DNA of 56,888 nt, from positions 1 to 56,888 of the forward strand of contig JBEBXK010000021.1 of assembly GCA_040391605.1 (NCBI GenBank). The letters are read 5' to 3'. Both the position numbers and the translations under genes were made by a program. Positions 7,935 to 16,562 of this stretch are shown here, one piece after another (positions within the stretch are counted from its first letter, which is position 1; the number at the start of each line of letters is the position of its first letter). The notes beneath the pieces were generated by a model, which was not told the origin of the DNA, ran no database searches, and worked only from the letters and a program-made list of their open reading frames with translations. Source of the stretch: Vulgatibacter incomptus_A (GTDB lineage: Bacteria; Myxococcota; Myxococcia; Myxococcales; Vulgatibacteraceae).

Positions 7935-8900
7935 ATGATGAGATGGACTTCGGTGTTTTTCGCAGCGCTCCTCTTCGCGCTGGGCGCTGGCGCCTTCGCC
8001 TGCAGCTCCTCCGACGACGACGAGGGTGGCAAGGGTGGCACCGTCGGTAGCGGCGGGAGTGGCGGAGAGGGTGGTGCCGGCGGCGAGGCGGCCGGTGGGA
8101 GCGGCGGAGAGGGCGGCGCCGGCGGGGAAGGTGGCTCCGGAGGAGAGGGGGGGTACGTGCTCCCCGGCCCCACCTGCAAGCTCGAGGAGAAGCGGGCCGC
8201 GGGCCCCGTTGCGGGCAACGCAGCCGACGCCGGCGTCAATGATCCCGACTTCGGGCAGGGATCGGTGATCGAGGGCACGGTCTTCCGCGTCACCGACTAC
8301 GGCGTGGTGGGTATCTGCCGAGATGAGCCTCGCTTCTTCGAGGAGCCCGATCCGAGCCGGCCCGGCAGGGAGCCTGGCACCGACGGCCCCGGAGATCCTG
8401 GCGAGCCCGCGGGTACCATCACCGTGGGTGAATGCGACAAGGTCGATGGGCAGGAGCGCTACGTGAACGTGCGCTACTCGGTCAAGGTGGACACCTTCGA
8501 GTTGGGGGATTCCGTCACCCTCGAGAAGCATGACGCCTGGATCCTCCTCAGCACCACCTTCAACACTGTCGCCCTCCATGTGGTCGACGGCGTCTTCCCG
8601 GAGAGCACCACCCTCGACCCGCTACCCGACATGGGCGGCCCCACCCCCCACCTCGGCTGGGTCACCCAATGCTCCTACACCGAGCGTGATCGCACCGCCT
8701 GTGGCAGGGAGATGGACGATATGATCTTGTACGCCCTCGAAGACGAGGGCCCGGGCTTCGACGAGGGGCCCCTCCCCTCCGGTCGGACCGGCGAGATCGG
8801 CCGTTGGACGATCAACCACGTCGGCACCAAGCGCTACCTCAACAGCCACGGAGAGTGCGCTCCGTCCTTCTCCTCGGTGGTGGTGGCGACCTTCCAGTGA
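7935..8900 (+). CDS. Hypothetical Gly-rich lipoprotein
   Basis: A 321-aa predicted lipoprotein I cannot assign to a family. The ATG at 7935 is preferred over 7917 because AAGGA lies 7 bp upstream, while the AGGAGG before 7917 is only 3 bp away. The signal MMRWTSVFFAALLFALGAGA ends in a lipobox FAC followed by an SSSDDDE stretch that may favour surface export. A GGxGG linker (about residues 32-75) leads to a C-terminal globular domain with four cysteines (ICRD, GECDK, TQCSY, TACGR) and many Asp/Glu residues. The linker style matches the divergent RCC1 lipoprotein, so the two may be deployed together. A strong intrinsic terminator follows. Confidence 0.7.
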   Translation: MMRWTSVFFAALLFALGAGAFACSSSDDDEGGKGGTVGSGGSGGEGGAGGEAAGGSGGEGGAGGEGGSGGEGGYVLPGPTCKLEEKRAAGPVAGNAADAGVNDPDFGQGSVIEGTVFRVTDYGVVGICRDEPRFFEEPDPSRPGREPGTDGPGDPGEPAGTITVGECDKVDGQERYVNVRYSVKVDTFELGDSVTLEKHDAWILLSTTFNTVALHVVDGVFPESTTLDPLPDMGGPTPHLGWVTQCSYTERDRTACGREMDDMILYALEDEGPGFDEGPLPSGRTGEIGRWTINHVGTKRYLNSHGECAPSFSSVVVATFQ

Positions 8901-8981
8901 CGACCGCGGCCTTGCTCTCCGCCGACTCCCGGTGGAGAGCAGGCGCGAGTTCGTGACGAACCCACGAAGCTGCGAACCGGA

Positions 8982-9012
8982 CGCCTCGGCCCTGAACCGG
9001 GGCGTTCTTCTT
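8982..9012 (+). terminator. Intrinsic terminator after the Gly-rich lipoprotein gene
   Basis: CGCCTCGG (8982-8989) pairs with CCGGGGCG (8997-9004) with one G-T pair around a 7-nt loop, followed by TTCTTCTT (9005-9012). It sits 81 bp after the lipoprotein stop and just before the convergent ugd gene. Confidence 0.65.
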
Positions 9013-9032
9013 ACGGGCCCCAGGCGGGCGGA

Positions 9033-10358
9033 TTACTCGCCGCCGCCGTTGGAGGCGCCGCGGCCGATGCCGACGTAGGTGAAGCCCCGCTCCCGCATCC
9101 GCGCAGGCTCGAAGACGTTCCTGCCGTCGAAGATCACCGGCGCCTTCATCAGCGCCTGTAGCCTGTCGAAGTCCGGGCGGCGGAACTCGCTCCACTCCGT
9201 CACCAGGAAGAGCGCGTCCGCGCCCTCCACCGCGCCATACGGCGTGTCGGCGTAGCCGATGCGATCGCCGAAGACCCGACGGGCGGTGGCGTGGGCCACC
9301 GGATCGTGAGCGGCGACGGTAGCGCCCTTCCCCAGCAGCCCCTCGATCAGCGTGATCGCCGGCGACTCGCGCATATCGTCCGTGCGCGGCTTGAACGCCA
9401 GGCCCCAGACCGCGAAGTGCTTGCCGGAGAGGTTGCCGCCGAAGTGCTTCAGCGCCTTGCGGAGCAGGAGCTGCTTCTGCTGCTCGTTTACCCGATCCAC
9501 CGAGTTGAGCAGGGTGAAGTCCAGGCCGTTCTCACGGGCAGTGGAGTAGAGCGCGCGGATGTCCTTGGGGAAGCACGAGCCTCCGAAGCCCGGCCCCGGG
9601 AAGAGGAAGGAGAGGCCGATCCGGCTGTCGGTGCCGATGCCCTGGCGCACGTGATCCACGTCCGCGCCTACCTTCTCGCAGAGCGCCGCGATCTCGTTCA
9701 TGAAGGAGATCCGCGAGGCCAGCATCGAGTTCGCCGCGTACTTCGTCATCTCCGCCGACTGCGGATCCATGAAGAGGATCCGATTCGAGCGGCGGGTGAA
9801 CGGCGCGTAGAGCTCCCCCATCAGCGCGCTCGCCCGCTCGCTGTCGCTGCCGATCACCACGCGATCCGGCGAGAGGAAGTCCTCGATCGCCGCGCCCTCC
9901 TTCATGAACTCGGGGTTGGAGACCACGTCGAAGTCCGCATGAGGCGCCACCGACTCGATCTCGGCGCGGACCTTCTTCGCCGTCCCCACCGGCACCGTGC
10001 TCTTGTCGACCACCACGGTGTAGCGCTCCATCGCCTTGCCGATGCCGCGGGCGGCGGCGAGGACGTATTGCAGATCGGCCGATCCGTCCTCGTCCTGCGG
10101 CGTGCCCACCGCGATGAAGACCACCTGCGACGGCCGCACGGCCGCGGCGAGATCGGTGGTGAACTGCAGACGGCCCGCGGCGGTGTTGCGCACCACCAGC
10201 TCCTCGAGCCCGGGCTCGTAGATCGGGATCTCGCCGCGCTTGAGCGCGTCGACCTTCGCCTCGTCGATGTCCACGCAGATCACGTCGTTGCCGCTCTCGG
10301 CGAAACAGGTGCCTGCGACGAGCCCCACGTACCCGGTCCCGACCACTGCGATGCGCAT
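9033..10358 (-). CDS. ugd: UDP-glucose 6-dehydrogenase
   Basis: NAD-dependent oxidation of UDP-glucose to UDP-glucuronate (441 aa, normal length), a precursor for acidic surface polysaccharides. The N-terminal Rossmann motif is VGTGYVGLVAGTCFAE, the substrate region includes STVPVGTAKKV and NPEFMKEGAAIEDF, and the catalytic cysteine is in GFGGSCFPKDIRAL near residue 255. The C-terminal domain has VWGLAFKPRTDDMRESP. Expressed from its own promoter (10417-10446). Divergent from the epimerase gene, whose likely substrate is this enzyme's product. Confidence 0.95.
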   Translation of the reverse strand: MRIAVVGTGYVGLVAGTCFAESGNDVICVDIDEAKVDALKRGEIPIYEPGLEELVVRNTAAGRLQFTTDLAAAVRPSQVVFIAVGTPQDEDGSADLQYVLAAARGIGKAMERYTVVVDKSTVPVGTAKKVRAEIESVAPHADFDVVSNPEFMKEGAAIEDFLSPDRVVIGSDSERASALMGELYAPFTRRSNRILFMDPQSAEMTKYAANSMLASRISFMNEIAALCEKVGADVDHVRQGIGTDSRIGLSFLFPGPGFGGSCFPKDIRALYSTARENGLDFTLLNSVDRVNEQQKQLLLRKALKHFGGNLSGKHFAVWGLAFKPRTDDMRESPAITLIEGLLGKGATVAAHDPVAHATARRVFGDRIGYADTPYGAVEGADALFLVTEWSEFRRPDFDRLQALMKAPVIFDGRNVFEPARMRERGFTYVGIGRGASNGGGE

Positions 10359-10416
10359 CTTGGGAGATCCCCTTTCGGTGCAGGCCCGCGCGAGGGGGCC
10401 GTTTGACGACTGCCTT

Positions 10417-10446
10417 CTTATCCGGGATGCGTCGCGGGACTGTCAA
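10417..10446 (-). promoter_or_regulatory. Putative ugd promoter
   Basis: On the minus strand TTGACA (10441-10446) and GATAAG (10417-10422) are 18 bp apart, 59 bp upstream of the ugd ATG. The -35 is a perfect consensus. Confidence 0.5.
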
Positions 10447-10683
10447 CCCATCGCCAATCGAATCGACGTCCCATCCATGGCGTTCCACGCCTGGCGACGC
10501 GACGCCAATCGGGGAAGAACGGCCGCTCTTCGCGGTGTATAAGGGTCCCAACGCCCGTCGCGAGCGGGCCTCGAGTGAGCGAGAGAGCCCATCTCTAGCG
10601 GAGAACGGGGGGTCGTCCTCCCTTGGGCCGCAGAGGCTGTGAAGGAGTCGCCCCAGCGCAACGAGAAGCTGCGGGCGATTGAT

Positions 10684-10737
10684 TCACGCGCGCTGCGGCC
10701 TCCGGCTCCTTCCAGCGTCCGCTCGCGTCCGGCTCGC
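10684..10737 (+). repeat. Dispersed intergenic repeat, copy 1
   Basis: TCACGCGCGCTGCGG, then 21 variable bases, then CGCTCGCGTCCGGCTCGC. The same two blocks with the same 21-bp spacing recur at 21691-21744 (one difference in the second block). The second block alone recurs in reverse at 19085-19104 and partly at 41924-41940. All four copies are intergenic. Confidence 0.65.
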
Positions 10738-10768
10738 AGATCTCACCCGACCAAGGAGAGGGACATCG

Positions 10769-11752
10769 ATGAAGAAGAAGCATCTACTCGTAACCGGTGG
10801 CGCCGGCTTCATCGGCAGCCACCTGGTCGATCGCCTGCTCTCCGACGGAGCGAGGGTCACCGTCGTCGACAACTTCGACCCCTTCTACGACGCCGCCGTC
10901 AAGCGCCGGAACATCGCCGCCCACCTGCCCCACGAGCGCTACGCCCTGGTCGAGGCGGACATCCGCGATCCTGCCGCCCTCGCCGCGCTCCCGACCGACA
11001 TCGACACCATCGTCCACCTCGCCGCCAGGGCCGGCGTGCGCCCCTCCATCGAAGATCCCGTCGGCTACCAGGAGACCAACGTCCGCGGCACCCAGAACGT
11101 CCTCGAGCTGGCCCGCGCGCGGGGCATCCGCCAGTTCGTCTTCGCCTCCAGCAGCAGCGTCTACGGCCTCAACCCGCGGGTCCCCTGGCGCGAGGACGAT
11201 CACGTCCTCCTCCCCATCAGCCCCTACGCCAGCACCAAGGTCAGCGGCGAGCTCCTCGGCCACGTCTACAGCCACCTCTACGGGATCCGCTTCCTCGCCC
11301 TGCGCTTCTTCACCGTCTACGGCCCGAGGCAGCGCCCCGATCTCGCCATCCACAAATTCGCGAAGCGGATGCTCGACGGCCAATCCATCCCCGTCTTCGG
11401 CGACGGCAGCACCCGCCGCGACTACAGCTACATCGACGACATCGTCGAGGGGATCGTCCGCGCCACCCTCTACGATCGCAGCCTCTACGAGGTGATCAAC
11501 CTCGGCAACGATCGGACCATCACCCTCAGCGAGCTGATCGCCCTCCTCGAAGAGATCCTCGAGGTGGAGGCCGTCATCGACCGCCGCCCCGATCAGCCCG
11601 GCGACGTCCCGCAGACCTGGGCCAGCATGGAGCGGGCCCAAGCGCTGCTGGGCGCCCTGCCCCGCACTCCATTCCGAGAGGGGATCCAGCGCTTCGCCAC
11701 CTGGCTCGGGAAGCATCGCTCCGCCCAGACCGATCGAGCGTTCGGGGGCTGA
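10769..11752 (+). CDS. NAD-dependent epimerase, probable UDP-glucuronate 4-epimerase
   Basis: SDR-family sugar epimerase (327 aa), probably converting UDP-GlcA to UDP-GalA. AAGGAGAGG ends 7 bp before the ATG at 10769, so the open frame back to 10679 is not used. It has the NAD motif TGGAGFIGSHL, the long DNFDPFYDAAVKRRN loop typical of UDP-glucuronate epimerases, Ser in SSSSVYGLNP, catalytic YASTK near residue 155, and TVYGPRQRPDLAI. The loop and the divergent ugd favour UDP-GlcA over UDP-Glc as substrate, but this is inference. The 3' end lies 25 bp from the convergent kdsB. Confidence 0.85.
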   Translation: MKKKHLLVTGGAGFIGSHLVDRLLSDGARVTVVDNFDPFYDAAVKRRNIAAHLPHERYALVEADIRDPAALAALPTDIDTIVHLAARAGVRPSIEDPVGYQETNVRGTQNVLELARARGIRQFVFASSSSVYGLNPRVPWREDDHVLLPISPYASTKVSGELLGHVYSHLYGIRFLALRFFTVYGPRQRPDLAIHKFAKRMLDGQSIPVFGDGSTRRDYSYIDDIVEGIVRATLYDRSLYEVINLGNDRTITLSELIALLEEILEVEAVIDRRPDQPGDVPQTWASMERAQALLGALPRTPFREGIQRFATWLGKHRSAQTDRAFGG

Positions 11753-11777
11753 TCCGAGCCGGAGGGCGCGGGGCCTG

Positions 11778-12503
11778 TCAAACGCCCACGATCCGCCGCA
11801 CCCTCTCGAGATCCTCCGGCGTATCCACGCCGATCGATCGATAGCCGGTGCCGATCACGCGGATCGGGTAGCCGTGCTCCAGCGCCCGGAGCTGCTCGAG
11901 CTTCTCGATCTGCTCCAGCGGCGTCGGCGAGAGCCTGGTGAAGGCCTGGAGGAAATCCGCCCGGAAGCCGTAGATCCCCACGTGGGCGCCGCCACTCGCT
12001 TCGATCTCAGGCGCGCCGCGGCGAAAGGGGATCGCGGCCCGCGAGAAGTAGAGCGCGTCGCCGCGCCGATCGCAGACCACCTTCACCACGTTCGGGTTCT
12101 CCCGCTCAGCCCGCTCCAGCGGCCGCGCCAACGTCGCCATCACCACCCCGGGATCCTCGAAGGCCCCCAGCAACGCCTCGATCGCCCCGGGATCCAGCAG
12201 CGGCTCGTCGCCCTGCACATTCACCACCACGTCCAGCGGCCCCAGCGCCAGCGCCGCGTGGGCGCAGCGATCGCTCCCCGAGGGGCAGTCCGACGGGGTC
12301 ATCACCACCTCGCCGCCGGCGTCCCGTACCGCCCCGGCGATCCGCTCGTCATCCGTGGCCACCACCGCACGGCTCACCCCCCGCGCCTCCAGGGCCCGCT
12401 CCAACACCCGGACGATCATCGGCTTGCCGCAGATGTCCGCCAGGGGCTTGCCCGGGAGCCGCTCGCTGGCGAATCGTGCCGGGATGATCACCGCGCTGCG
12501 CAT
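11778..12503 (-). CDS. kdsB: 3-deoxy-manno-octulosonate cytidylyltransferase KdsB
   Basis: Couples KDO to CTP, giving CMP-KDO for the LPS inner core (241 aa; family about 245). The start at 12503 gives MRSAVIIPARFASERLPGKP, the nucleotide-binding signature; a much longer open frame upstream is only the mirror of wecB. Further motifs are VVNVQGDEPLLDP near residue 95, YFSRAAIPF, HVGIYGFRADFL and the C-terminal GVDTPEDLERVR. The start is 51 bp from the divergent wecB start. CTP would come from pyrG about 2 kb away. Confidence 0.93.
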   Translation of the reverse strand: MRSAVIIPARFASERLPGKPLADICGKPMIVRVLERALEARGVSRAVVATDDERIAGAVRDAGGEVVMTPSDCPSGSDRCAHAALALGPLDVVVNVQGDEPLLDPGAIEALLGAFEDPGVVMATLARPLERAERENPNVVKVVCDRRGDALYFSRAAIPFRRGAPEIEASGGAHVGIYGFRADFLQAFTRLSPTPLEQIEKLEQLRALEHGYPIRVIGTGYRSIGVDTPEDLERVRRIVGV

Positions 12504-12519
12504 GGCCGGACTATGCCCG

Positions 12520-12548
12520 TTGCCGCCCTCGCGCGCCATCGGTAGGTT
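12520..12548 (+). promoter_or_regulatory. Possible wecB promoter with near-leaderless transcript
   Basis: TTGCCG (12520-12525), 17 bp, TAGGTT (12543-12548), then only 6 bp to the wecB ATG. The match is modest, but the layout resembles the lptC promoter, and there is no Shine-Dalgarno sequence in the 51-bp gap. Confidence 0.3.
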
Positions 12549-12554
12549 GGCTCC

Positions 12555-13655
12555 ATGAAGATCATCCACGTCGTCGGCGCGCGCCCCAACTTCATGAAGA
12601 TCGCCCCCATCCTCCAGGCGGTCCAGCGCGCCGGTTTCGCAGAGCAGAAGCTCGTCCACACCGGCCAGCACTACGACGCCTCCATGTCCGACGTCTTCTT
12701 CACCGACCTCGGCATGCCCCGCCCCGACCTCTTCCTCGGCGTCGGCTCCGGCTCCCACGCCGAGCAGACCGCCAAGGTGATGATCGGCTTCGAGACGATC
12801 TGCCTCGACGAGGCGCCCGACCTCGTCGTCGTGGCGGGCGACGTCAACTCCACCATCGCCTGCGCCCTCGTCGCCGCCAAGCTCGGCATCCCCTGTGCCC
12901 ACGTCGAGGCGGGCCTGCGCTCCGGCGACATGCGCATGCCCGAAGAGGTCAACCGCGTCCTCACCGATCGGATCTGCGCGCTCCTCCTCACCCCCTCCGC
13001 CGACGGCGACGAGAACCTCCTGCGCGAAGGCACGCCCCCCGAGCGCATCCACCTCGTCGGCAACGTGATGATCGACTCGCTCCTCTCCCACCTGCCCCAG
13101 GCCAAGGCCGCCCGCAGCCCCGAGGCCCTCGGCCTCGCCCCCGGCGCCTACGGCGTCCTCACCCTCCACCGCCCCTCCAACGTCGACGATCCCGCCGTCC
13201 TCGGCGGCCTCCTCGACGCCATCGACACGATCCAGCGCGAGCTCCCCCTCGTCTTCCCCGTCCACCCCCGCACCCGCAAGCAGCTCGAGACCCTCGGCTT
13301 CTCCGATCGGGTCGCCGCCATGTCCGACCTGCGCCTCTGCGAGCCACTGGGCTACCTCGAGTTCCTCGGCCTCACCTCCCAGGCCCGCCTCGTCCTCACC
13401 GACTCCGGCGGCCTCCAGGAGGAGACCACCGCCCTCGGCATCCCCTGCATCACCCTGCGTGAGAACACCGAACGCCCCGTCACCATCACCGAGGGAACCA
13501 ACGTCCTCGTCGGCACCGATCCTGCGCGCATCGTCGAAGAGACCATCAAGATCCTCGAGGGCAAGGGCAAGCACGGCCGCATCCCCGCGCTCTGGGACGG
13601 CAAGACCAGCGAGCGCATCGCCGAGGTCTTCCAACGCTTCGCCGCCACGCGGTAG
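12555..13655 (+). CDS. wecB: UDP-N-acetylglucosamine 2-epimerase (non-hydrolysing)
   Basis: Interconverts UDP-GlcNAc and UDP-ManNAc (366 aa, normal length), a precursor for ManNAc/ManNAcA-containing polysaccharides. The N-terminal GARPNFMKIAPI, the VVAGDVNSTIAC and HVEAGLRSGDMRMPEEVNR blocks, LTLHRPSNVD, and the UDP-binding DSGGLQEETTALGIPC are all present. It fits the WecG-type transferase at 23602, a family that often uses UDP-ManNAc or UDP-ManNAcA. Its opposite strand carries a long spurious open frame due to GC skew. Confidence 0.95.
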   Translation: MKIIHVVGARPNFMKIAPILQAVQRAGFAEQKLVHTGQHYDASMSDVFFTDLGMPRPDLFLGVGSGSHAEQTAKVMIGFETICLDEAPDLVVVAGDVNSTIACALVAAKLGIPCAHVEAGLRSGDMRMPEEVNRVLTDRICALLLTPSADGDENLLREGTPPERIHLVGNVMIDSLLSHLPQAKAARSPEALGLAPGAYGVLTLHRPSNVDDPAVLGGLLDAIDTIQRELPLVFPVHPRTRKQLETLGFSDRVAAMSDLRLCEPLGYLEFLGLTSQARLVLTDSGGLQEETTALGIPCITLRENTERPVTITEGTNVLVGTDPARIVEETIKILEGKGKHGRIPALWDGKTSERIAEVFQRFAATR

Positions 13656-13856
13656 CATCCGTCGCCCGGCCTCGAGGCGCGCCTCCCGACCCTCTTTCGT
13701 AGCGAGCCAGACGCCGCGAACCTCCGACGCATCACCGGCGGGCGATGGCTCACGCCGCGCCCGTGCGGGCCGACTCGGAACGCCCCCCCCAACCGGCTCG
13801 GTCCCCTCAGGTCACGCCGCAACACCGCGAGGGCTGAGCCTCCCCAGGCGCTGCCG

Positions 13857-14681
13857 TCAGGGCTGGCCTAGGGCCTGGCGGATGGCGACGACCTGACCGA
13901 CCAGCTCGTCGAAGCCGGCGAAGTCGAGGGAGTTGGGGCCGTCGCAGAGGGCGTTGTCGGGATCGGGGTGGATCTCGAGGAAGAGCGCGTCGGCCCCCAT
14001 CGCCACGGCGGCGCGGGCCAGGCCGGCGACGAAGCGGCGCTCGCCGGCCGAGGTGCCGCCGGCGGCGGAGGGGAGCTGCACCGCGTGTGTCGCATCCATG
14101 CACACAGGCACGCCGATGTCTCGCATCAGCGGCAGCGAGCGCATATCCACCACCAAGTTGTTGTAGCCGAAGCTCGCGCCGCGCTCCGTGAGGAAGATCT
14201 CGTTGCAGCCGCTGCCACGGAGCTTCTCCACCGCGTGGCGCATATCCCTGGGAGCGACCATCTGCCCCTTCTTCACCTGCACCGCACGCCCCGTCTTCGC
14301 GCAGGCCACCAGCAGATCCGTCTGGCGACACAGGAAGGCCGGCACCTGGAGCAGATCGACGACCTGCGCCGCCTCCGCTGCCTGCCAGCTCTCGTGGACA
14401 TCGGTGACCATCGGCAGGCCCGTCTCCGCCTTCACCCTGGCGAAGAGCGGCAGCGCCGCCTCCAGCCCCGGGCCGCGATAGCTCGACAGCGAGGTGCGGT
14501 TGGCCTTGTCGAAGGAGCATTTGAAGACGGCGGGCAGGCCGTACTTCTCCGAGACCCGCTTCACCTCCCGGGCCGTGGCCATCACCTGCTCTTCCGTCTC
14601 CACCACGTCCGGGCCCACCACCAGGACCAGCTTCTGCCCGTCGCCCAGGACGACGTCGTCCCTCACCACACAGCGGACCAT
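13857..14681 (-). CDS. kdsA: 3-deoxy-8-phosphooctulonate synthase KdsA
   Basis: Condenses PEP with arabinose-5-phosphate to KDO-8-P (274 aa; family about 280). I use the ATG at 14681 (MVRCVVRDD); a GTG at 14687 overlapping the pyrG stop (GTGA) is an alternative start with translational coupling. Motifs are VVGPDVVETEEQ, FKCSFDKANRTSLSSYRGPG, VTDVHESWQA, PAFLCRQTDLLVA, LTERGASFGYNNLVVDMR and FLEIHPDPDNALCDGPNSL. The family usually reads GPCVxE near the N-terminus; here Pro-Asp replaces the Cys, and the metal-linked Cys is absent there, suggesting the metal-independent type. The longer open frame upstream is the mirror of pyrG. Confidence 0.93.
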   Translation of the reverse strand: MVRCVVRDDVVLGDGQKLVLVVGPDVVETEEQVMATAREVKRVSEKYGLPAVFKCSFDKANRTSLSSYRGPGLEAALPLFARVKAETGLPMVTDVHESWQAAEAAQVVDLLQVPAFLCRQTDLLVACAKTGRAVQVKKGQMVAPRDMRHAVEKLRGSGCNEIFLTERGASFGYNNLVVDMRSLPLMRDIGVPVCMDATHAVQLPSAAGGTSAGERRFVAGLARAAVAMGADALFLEIHPDPDNALCDGPNSLDFAGFDELVGQVVAIRQALGQP

Positions 14682-14683
14682 CT

Positions 14684-16366
14684 TCACTCTTTCGCCTTGG
14701 CGCCGCGGACCGGCACCACGTTGGACGGCACGGCCGCCTTGCGATCGCGATTTTCCATCGCGGCCTGGATGAAGCCCGTGAACACCGGATGCGGGGCCGT
14801 GGGCTTCGACTTGAACTCGGGGTGCGCCTGGCAGGCCAGGAAGAAGGGGTGTCCCGGCAGCTCGATCATCTCCACCAGGTCCAGCTCGGGGTTCACGCCG
14901 GAGACCACCATCCCCGCGTCCTCGTAGCGGGCGCGGTAGTCGTTGTTGAACTCGTAGCGGTGGCGGTGGCGCTCCTGCACCTGCGCCTCTCCGCCGTAGA
15001 GCCTGCGCGCCAGCGAGCCCTCCTTCAGATCGCAGGCGTAGGCCCCGAGCCGCATGGTGCCGCCCTTCTCCCGCACGCCCTTCTGGCCCTCCATCAGCGT
15101 CACCACGGGATGCGACGTGCGCTCGTCGAACTCGACGGAGTTCGCCTTCTCCAGGCCCATCACGTTGCGGCCGTACTCGATCACGGCCATCTGCAGCCCC
15201 AGGCAGATCCCGAAGAAGGGGAGCTGCTCCTCCCGGGCGTAGCGGATCGCGGCGATCTTCCCCTCCGAGCCACGGACCCCGAAGCCACCGGGGATCAGCA
15301 GCGCGTCCACGTCCGCGAGCTGCGAGGCGGCGGAGGACTTCTCGATGTCGGCGGCGTCGATGAGGTGCAGCTTCACCTTCACGTCGTTCGCCACGCCGCC
15401 GTGGTCCAGCGCCTCGTTCAGCGATTTGTAGCTCTCCGCCATCTCGACGTATTTGCCGACCACGCCGATCGTCACCTCGCCCTGGGTCGGATGCATCACC
15501 CGCTCGTGGATCTTCTCCCACGCCTCGAGCTGCGGCCCCCGGGACCAGATGTTCAAGAGCTCCGCGATCTTGTCGTCGACCCCCTCACGATGCAGCGCCA
15601 GCGGCAGCTCGTAGATCGACTCGACGTCCCGCGCCGAGAAGACGTTGCCGGGATCCACCGAGGTGAAGAGCGCGATCTTATCCTTCATCTCGCGATCCAC
15701 CGGCTGCTCGCTGCGGCAGACCAGGATGTCCGGCTGGATGCCGATCTCGCGCAGCTTCATCACCGAGTGCTGGGTGGGCTTGGTCTTCAGCTCCTTCGCC
15801 GCCGCGATGTAGGGGATGTAGGTGAGGTGGATATAGAGGCAATTCTCCGCGCCGACGTCGTAGCGCATCTGCCGGATCGCCTCGAGGAAGGGCAACGACT
15901 CGATGTCACCCACCGTTCCGCCCACCTCTACCAACGTGACGTCGAGCCCCACCGCCGCCTCGCGGATCACGCTCTTGATCTCGTCGGTGATGTGCGGGAT
16001 CACCTGCACCGTCTTGCCCAGGTACTCGCCGCGGCGCTCCTTCTGGATCACCGCATTGTAGATCCGCCCCGACGTGAAGTTGTTCGCGCGGGTCATCTGC
16101 GCGGTAGAGAAGCGCTCGTAATGCCCCAGGTCCAGATCCGTCTCGGCGCCGTCGTCGGTGACGAAGACCTCGCCGTGCTGCATGGGGCTCATCGTGCCGG
16201 GATCGACGTTGATGTAGGGATCCAGCTTGAGGAAGGAGATCTTCATCCCCCGATTCTCGAGGAGGGCCCCGATGGAGGCGGAGGTCAGCCCCTTTCCGAG
16301 CGACGAGACGACTCCCCCCGTGATGAAAATGAACTTGCTGGTGCGCCGCGCGCGGGCTGCGGTCAT
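14684..16366 (-). CDS. pyrG: CTP synthase
   Basis: Amidates UTP to CTP with glutamine (560 aa). The N-terminal amidoligase domain has FITGGVVSSLGKGLTSASIG (residues about 14-33), DPYINVDPGTMSP and ERRGEYLGKTVQVIPHITDE. The C-terminal class I glutaminase (about 295-545) has GGFGVRGSEGK, the nucleophile Cys in FFGICLGLQMAV, and His/Glu in ACQAHPEFKSKP. It lies directly before kdsA (overlap or 2-bp gap), a common pairing that supplies CTP for KdsB. GAGAGG before the ATG is the ribosome binding site. Confidence 0.96.
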   Translation of the reverse strand: MTAARARRTSKFIFITGGVVSSLGKGLTSASIGALLENRGMKISFLKLDPYINVDPGTMSPMQHGEVFVTDDGAETDLDLGHYERFSTAQMTRANNFTSGRIYNAVIQKERRGEYLGKTVQVIPHITDEIKSVIREAAVGLDVTLVEVGGTVGDIESLPFLEAIRQMRYDVGAENCLYIHLTYIPYIAAAKELKTKPTQHSVMKLREIGIQPDILVCRSEQPVDREMKDKIALFTSVDPGNVFSARDVESIYELPLALHREGVDDKIAELLNIWSRGPQLEAWEKIHERVMHPTQGEVTIGVVGKYVEMAESYKSLNEALDHGGVANDVKVKLHLIDAADIEKSSAASQLADVDALLIPGGFGVRGSEGKIAAIRYAREEQLPFFGICLGLQMAVIEYGRNVMGLEKANSVEFDERTSHPVVTLMEGQKGVREKGGTMRLGAYACDLKEGSLARRLYGGEAQVQERHRHRYEFNNDYRARYEDAGMVVSGVNPELDLVEMIELPGHPFFLACQAHPEFKSKPTAPHPVFTGFIQAAMENRDRKAAVPSNVVPVRGAKAKE

Positions 16367-16494
16367 CTGGGCCTCTCCTGCTCTTGCCGGGCGGCCACCG
16401 TCCGGACTCGATCTTCGATCCAGGAGGGGGATCTACACCAAAGTCGAGGAGGATGGAGGCCGAACTGATCCGGCGACCGCCGAGCCGCAGCTCG

Positions 16495-16553
16495 CTAGGA
16501 GACTGTCGCAGTAACCCTGCCTACTGCGGCGGGTCACCACAACAGCCTCCTAG
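16495..16553. mobile_element. 51-bp MITE-like element flanked by CTAG direct repeats
   Basis: CTAG (16495-16498) and CTAG (16550-16553) bracket a 51-bp element whose ends are GAGACTGT and ACAGCCTC, imperfect terminal inverted repeats (7 of 8). Inside, CGCAGTA and TACTGCG form a second perfect inverted repeat. A 4-bp CTAG duplication fits the YTAR target of some IS5-type elements. No transposase is in the window, so it would be non-autonomous. It lies between the hemerythrin stop and pyrG and could also act as a hairpin terminator. Confidence 0.55.
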
Positions 16554-16562
16554 CGCCGCGCG

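Larger units (their letters stand above)
10359..10768. other. Divergent intergenic region, ugd / sugar epimerase
   Basis: A 410-bp region with no supported gene. It contains a good ugd promoter (10417-10446), one full copy of a dispersed repeat (10684-10737), and AAGGAGAGG (10753-10761) as the ribosome binding site that fixes the epimerase start at 10769. A TATAAG at about 10539 could be a plus-strand -10 but no convincing -35 precedes it. Confidence 0.5.

Noticed and set aside
11778..13658. A 626-codon minus-strand open frame covering kdsB and the whole of wecB
   Set aside because: Only the part up to 12503 is KdsB. The rest is low-complexity Gly/Glu/Asp/Val sequence opposite wecB, the usual mirror frame of a GC-rich gene.
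13674..13685. GAGGCGCGCCTC palindrome after wecB as a terminator
   Set aside because: It is a perfect 12-bp palindrome but has no loop or T-run, and such palindromes are common at this GC content.
13857..15521. A 554-codon frame extending kdsA into pyrG
   Set aside because: The N-terminal 280 codons are an arginine/glycine-rich shadow of pyrG; KdsA homology begins at 14681.
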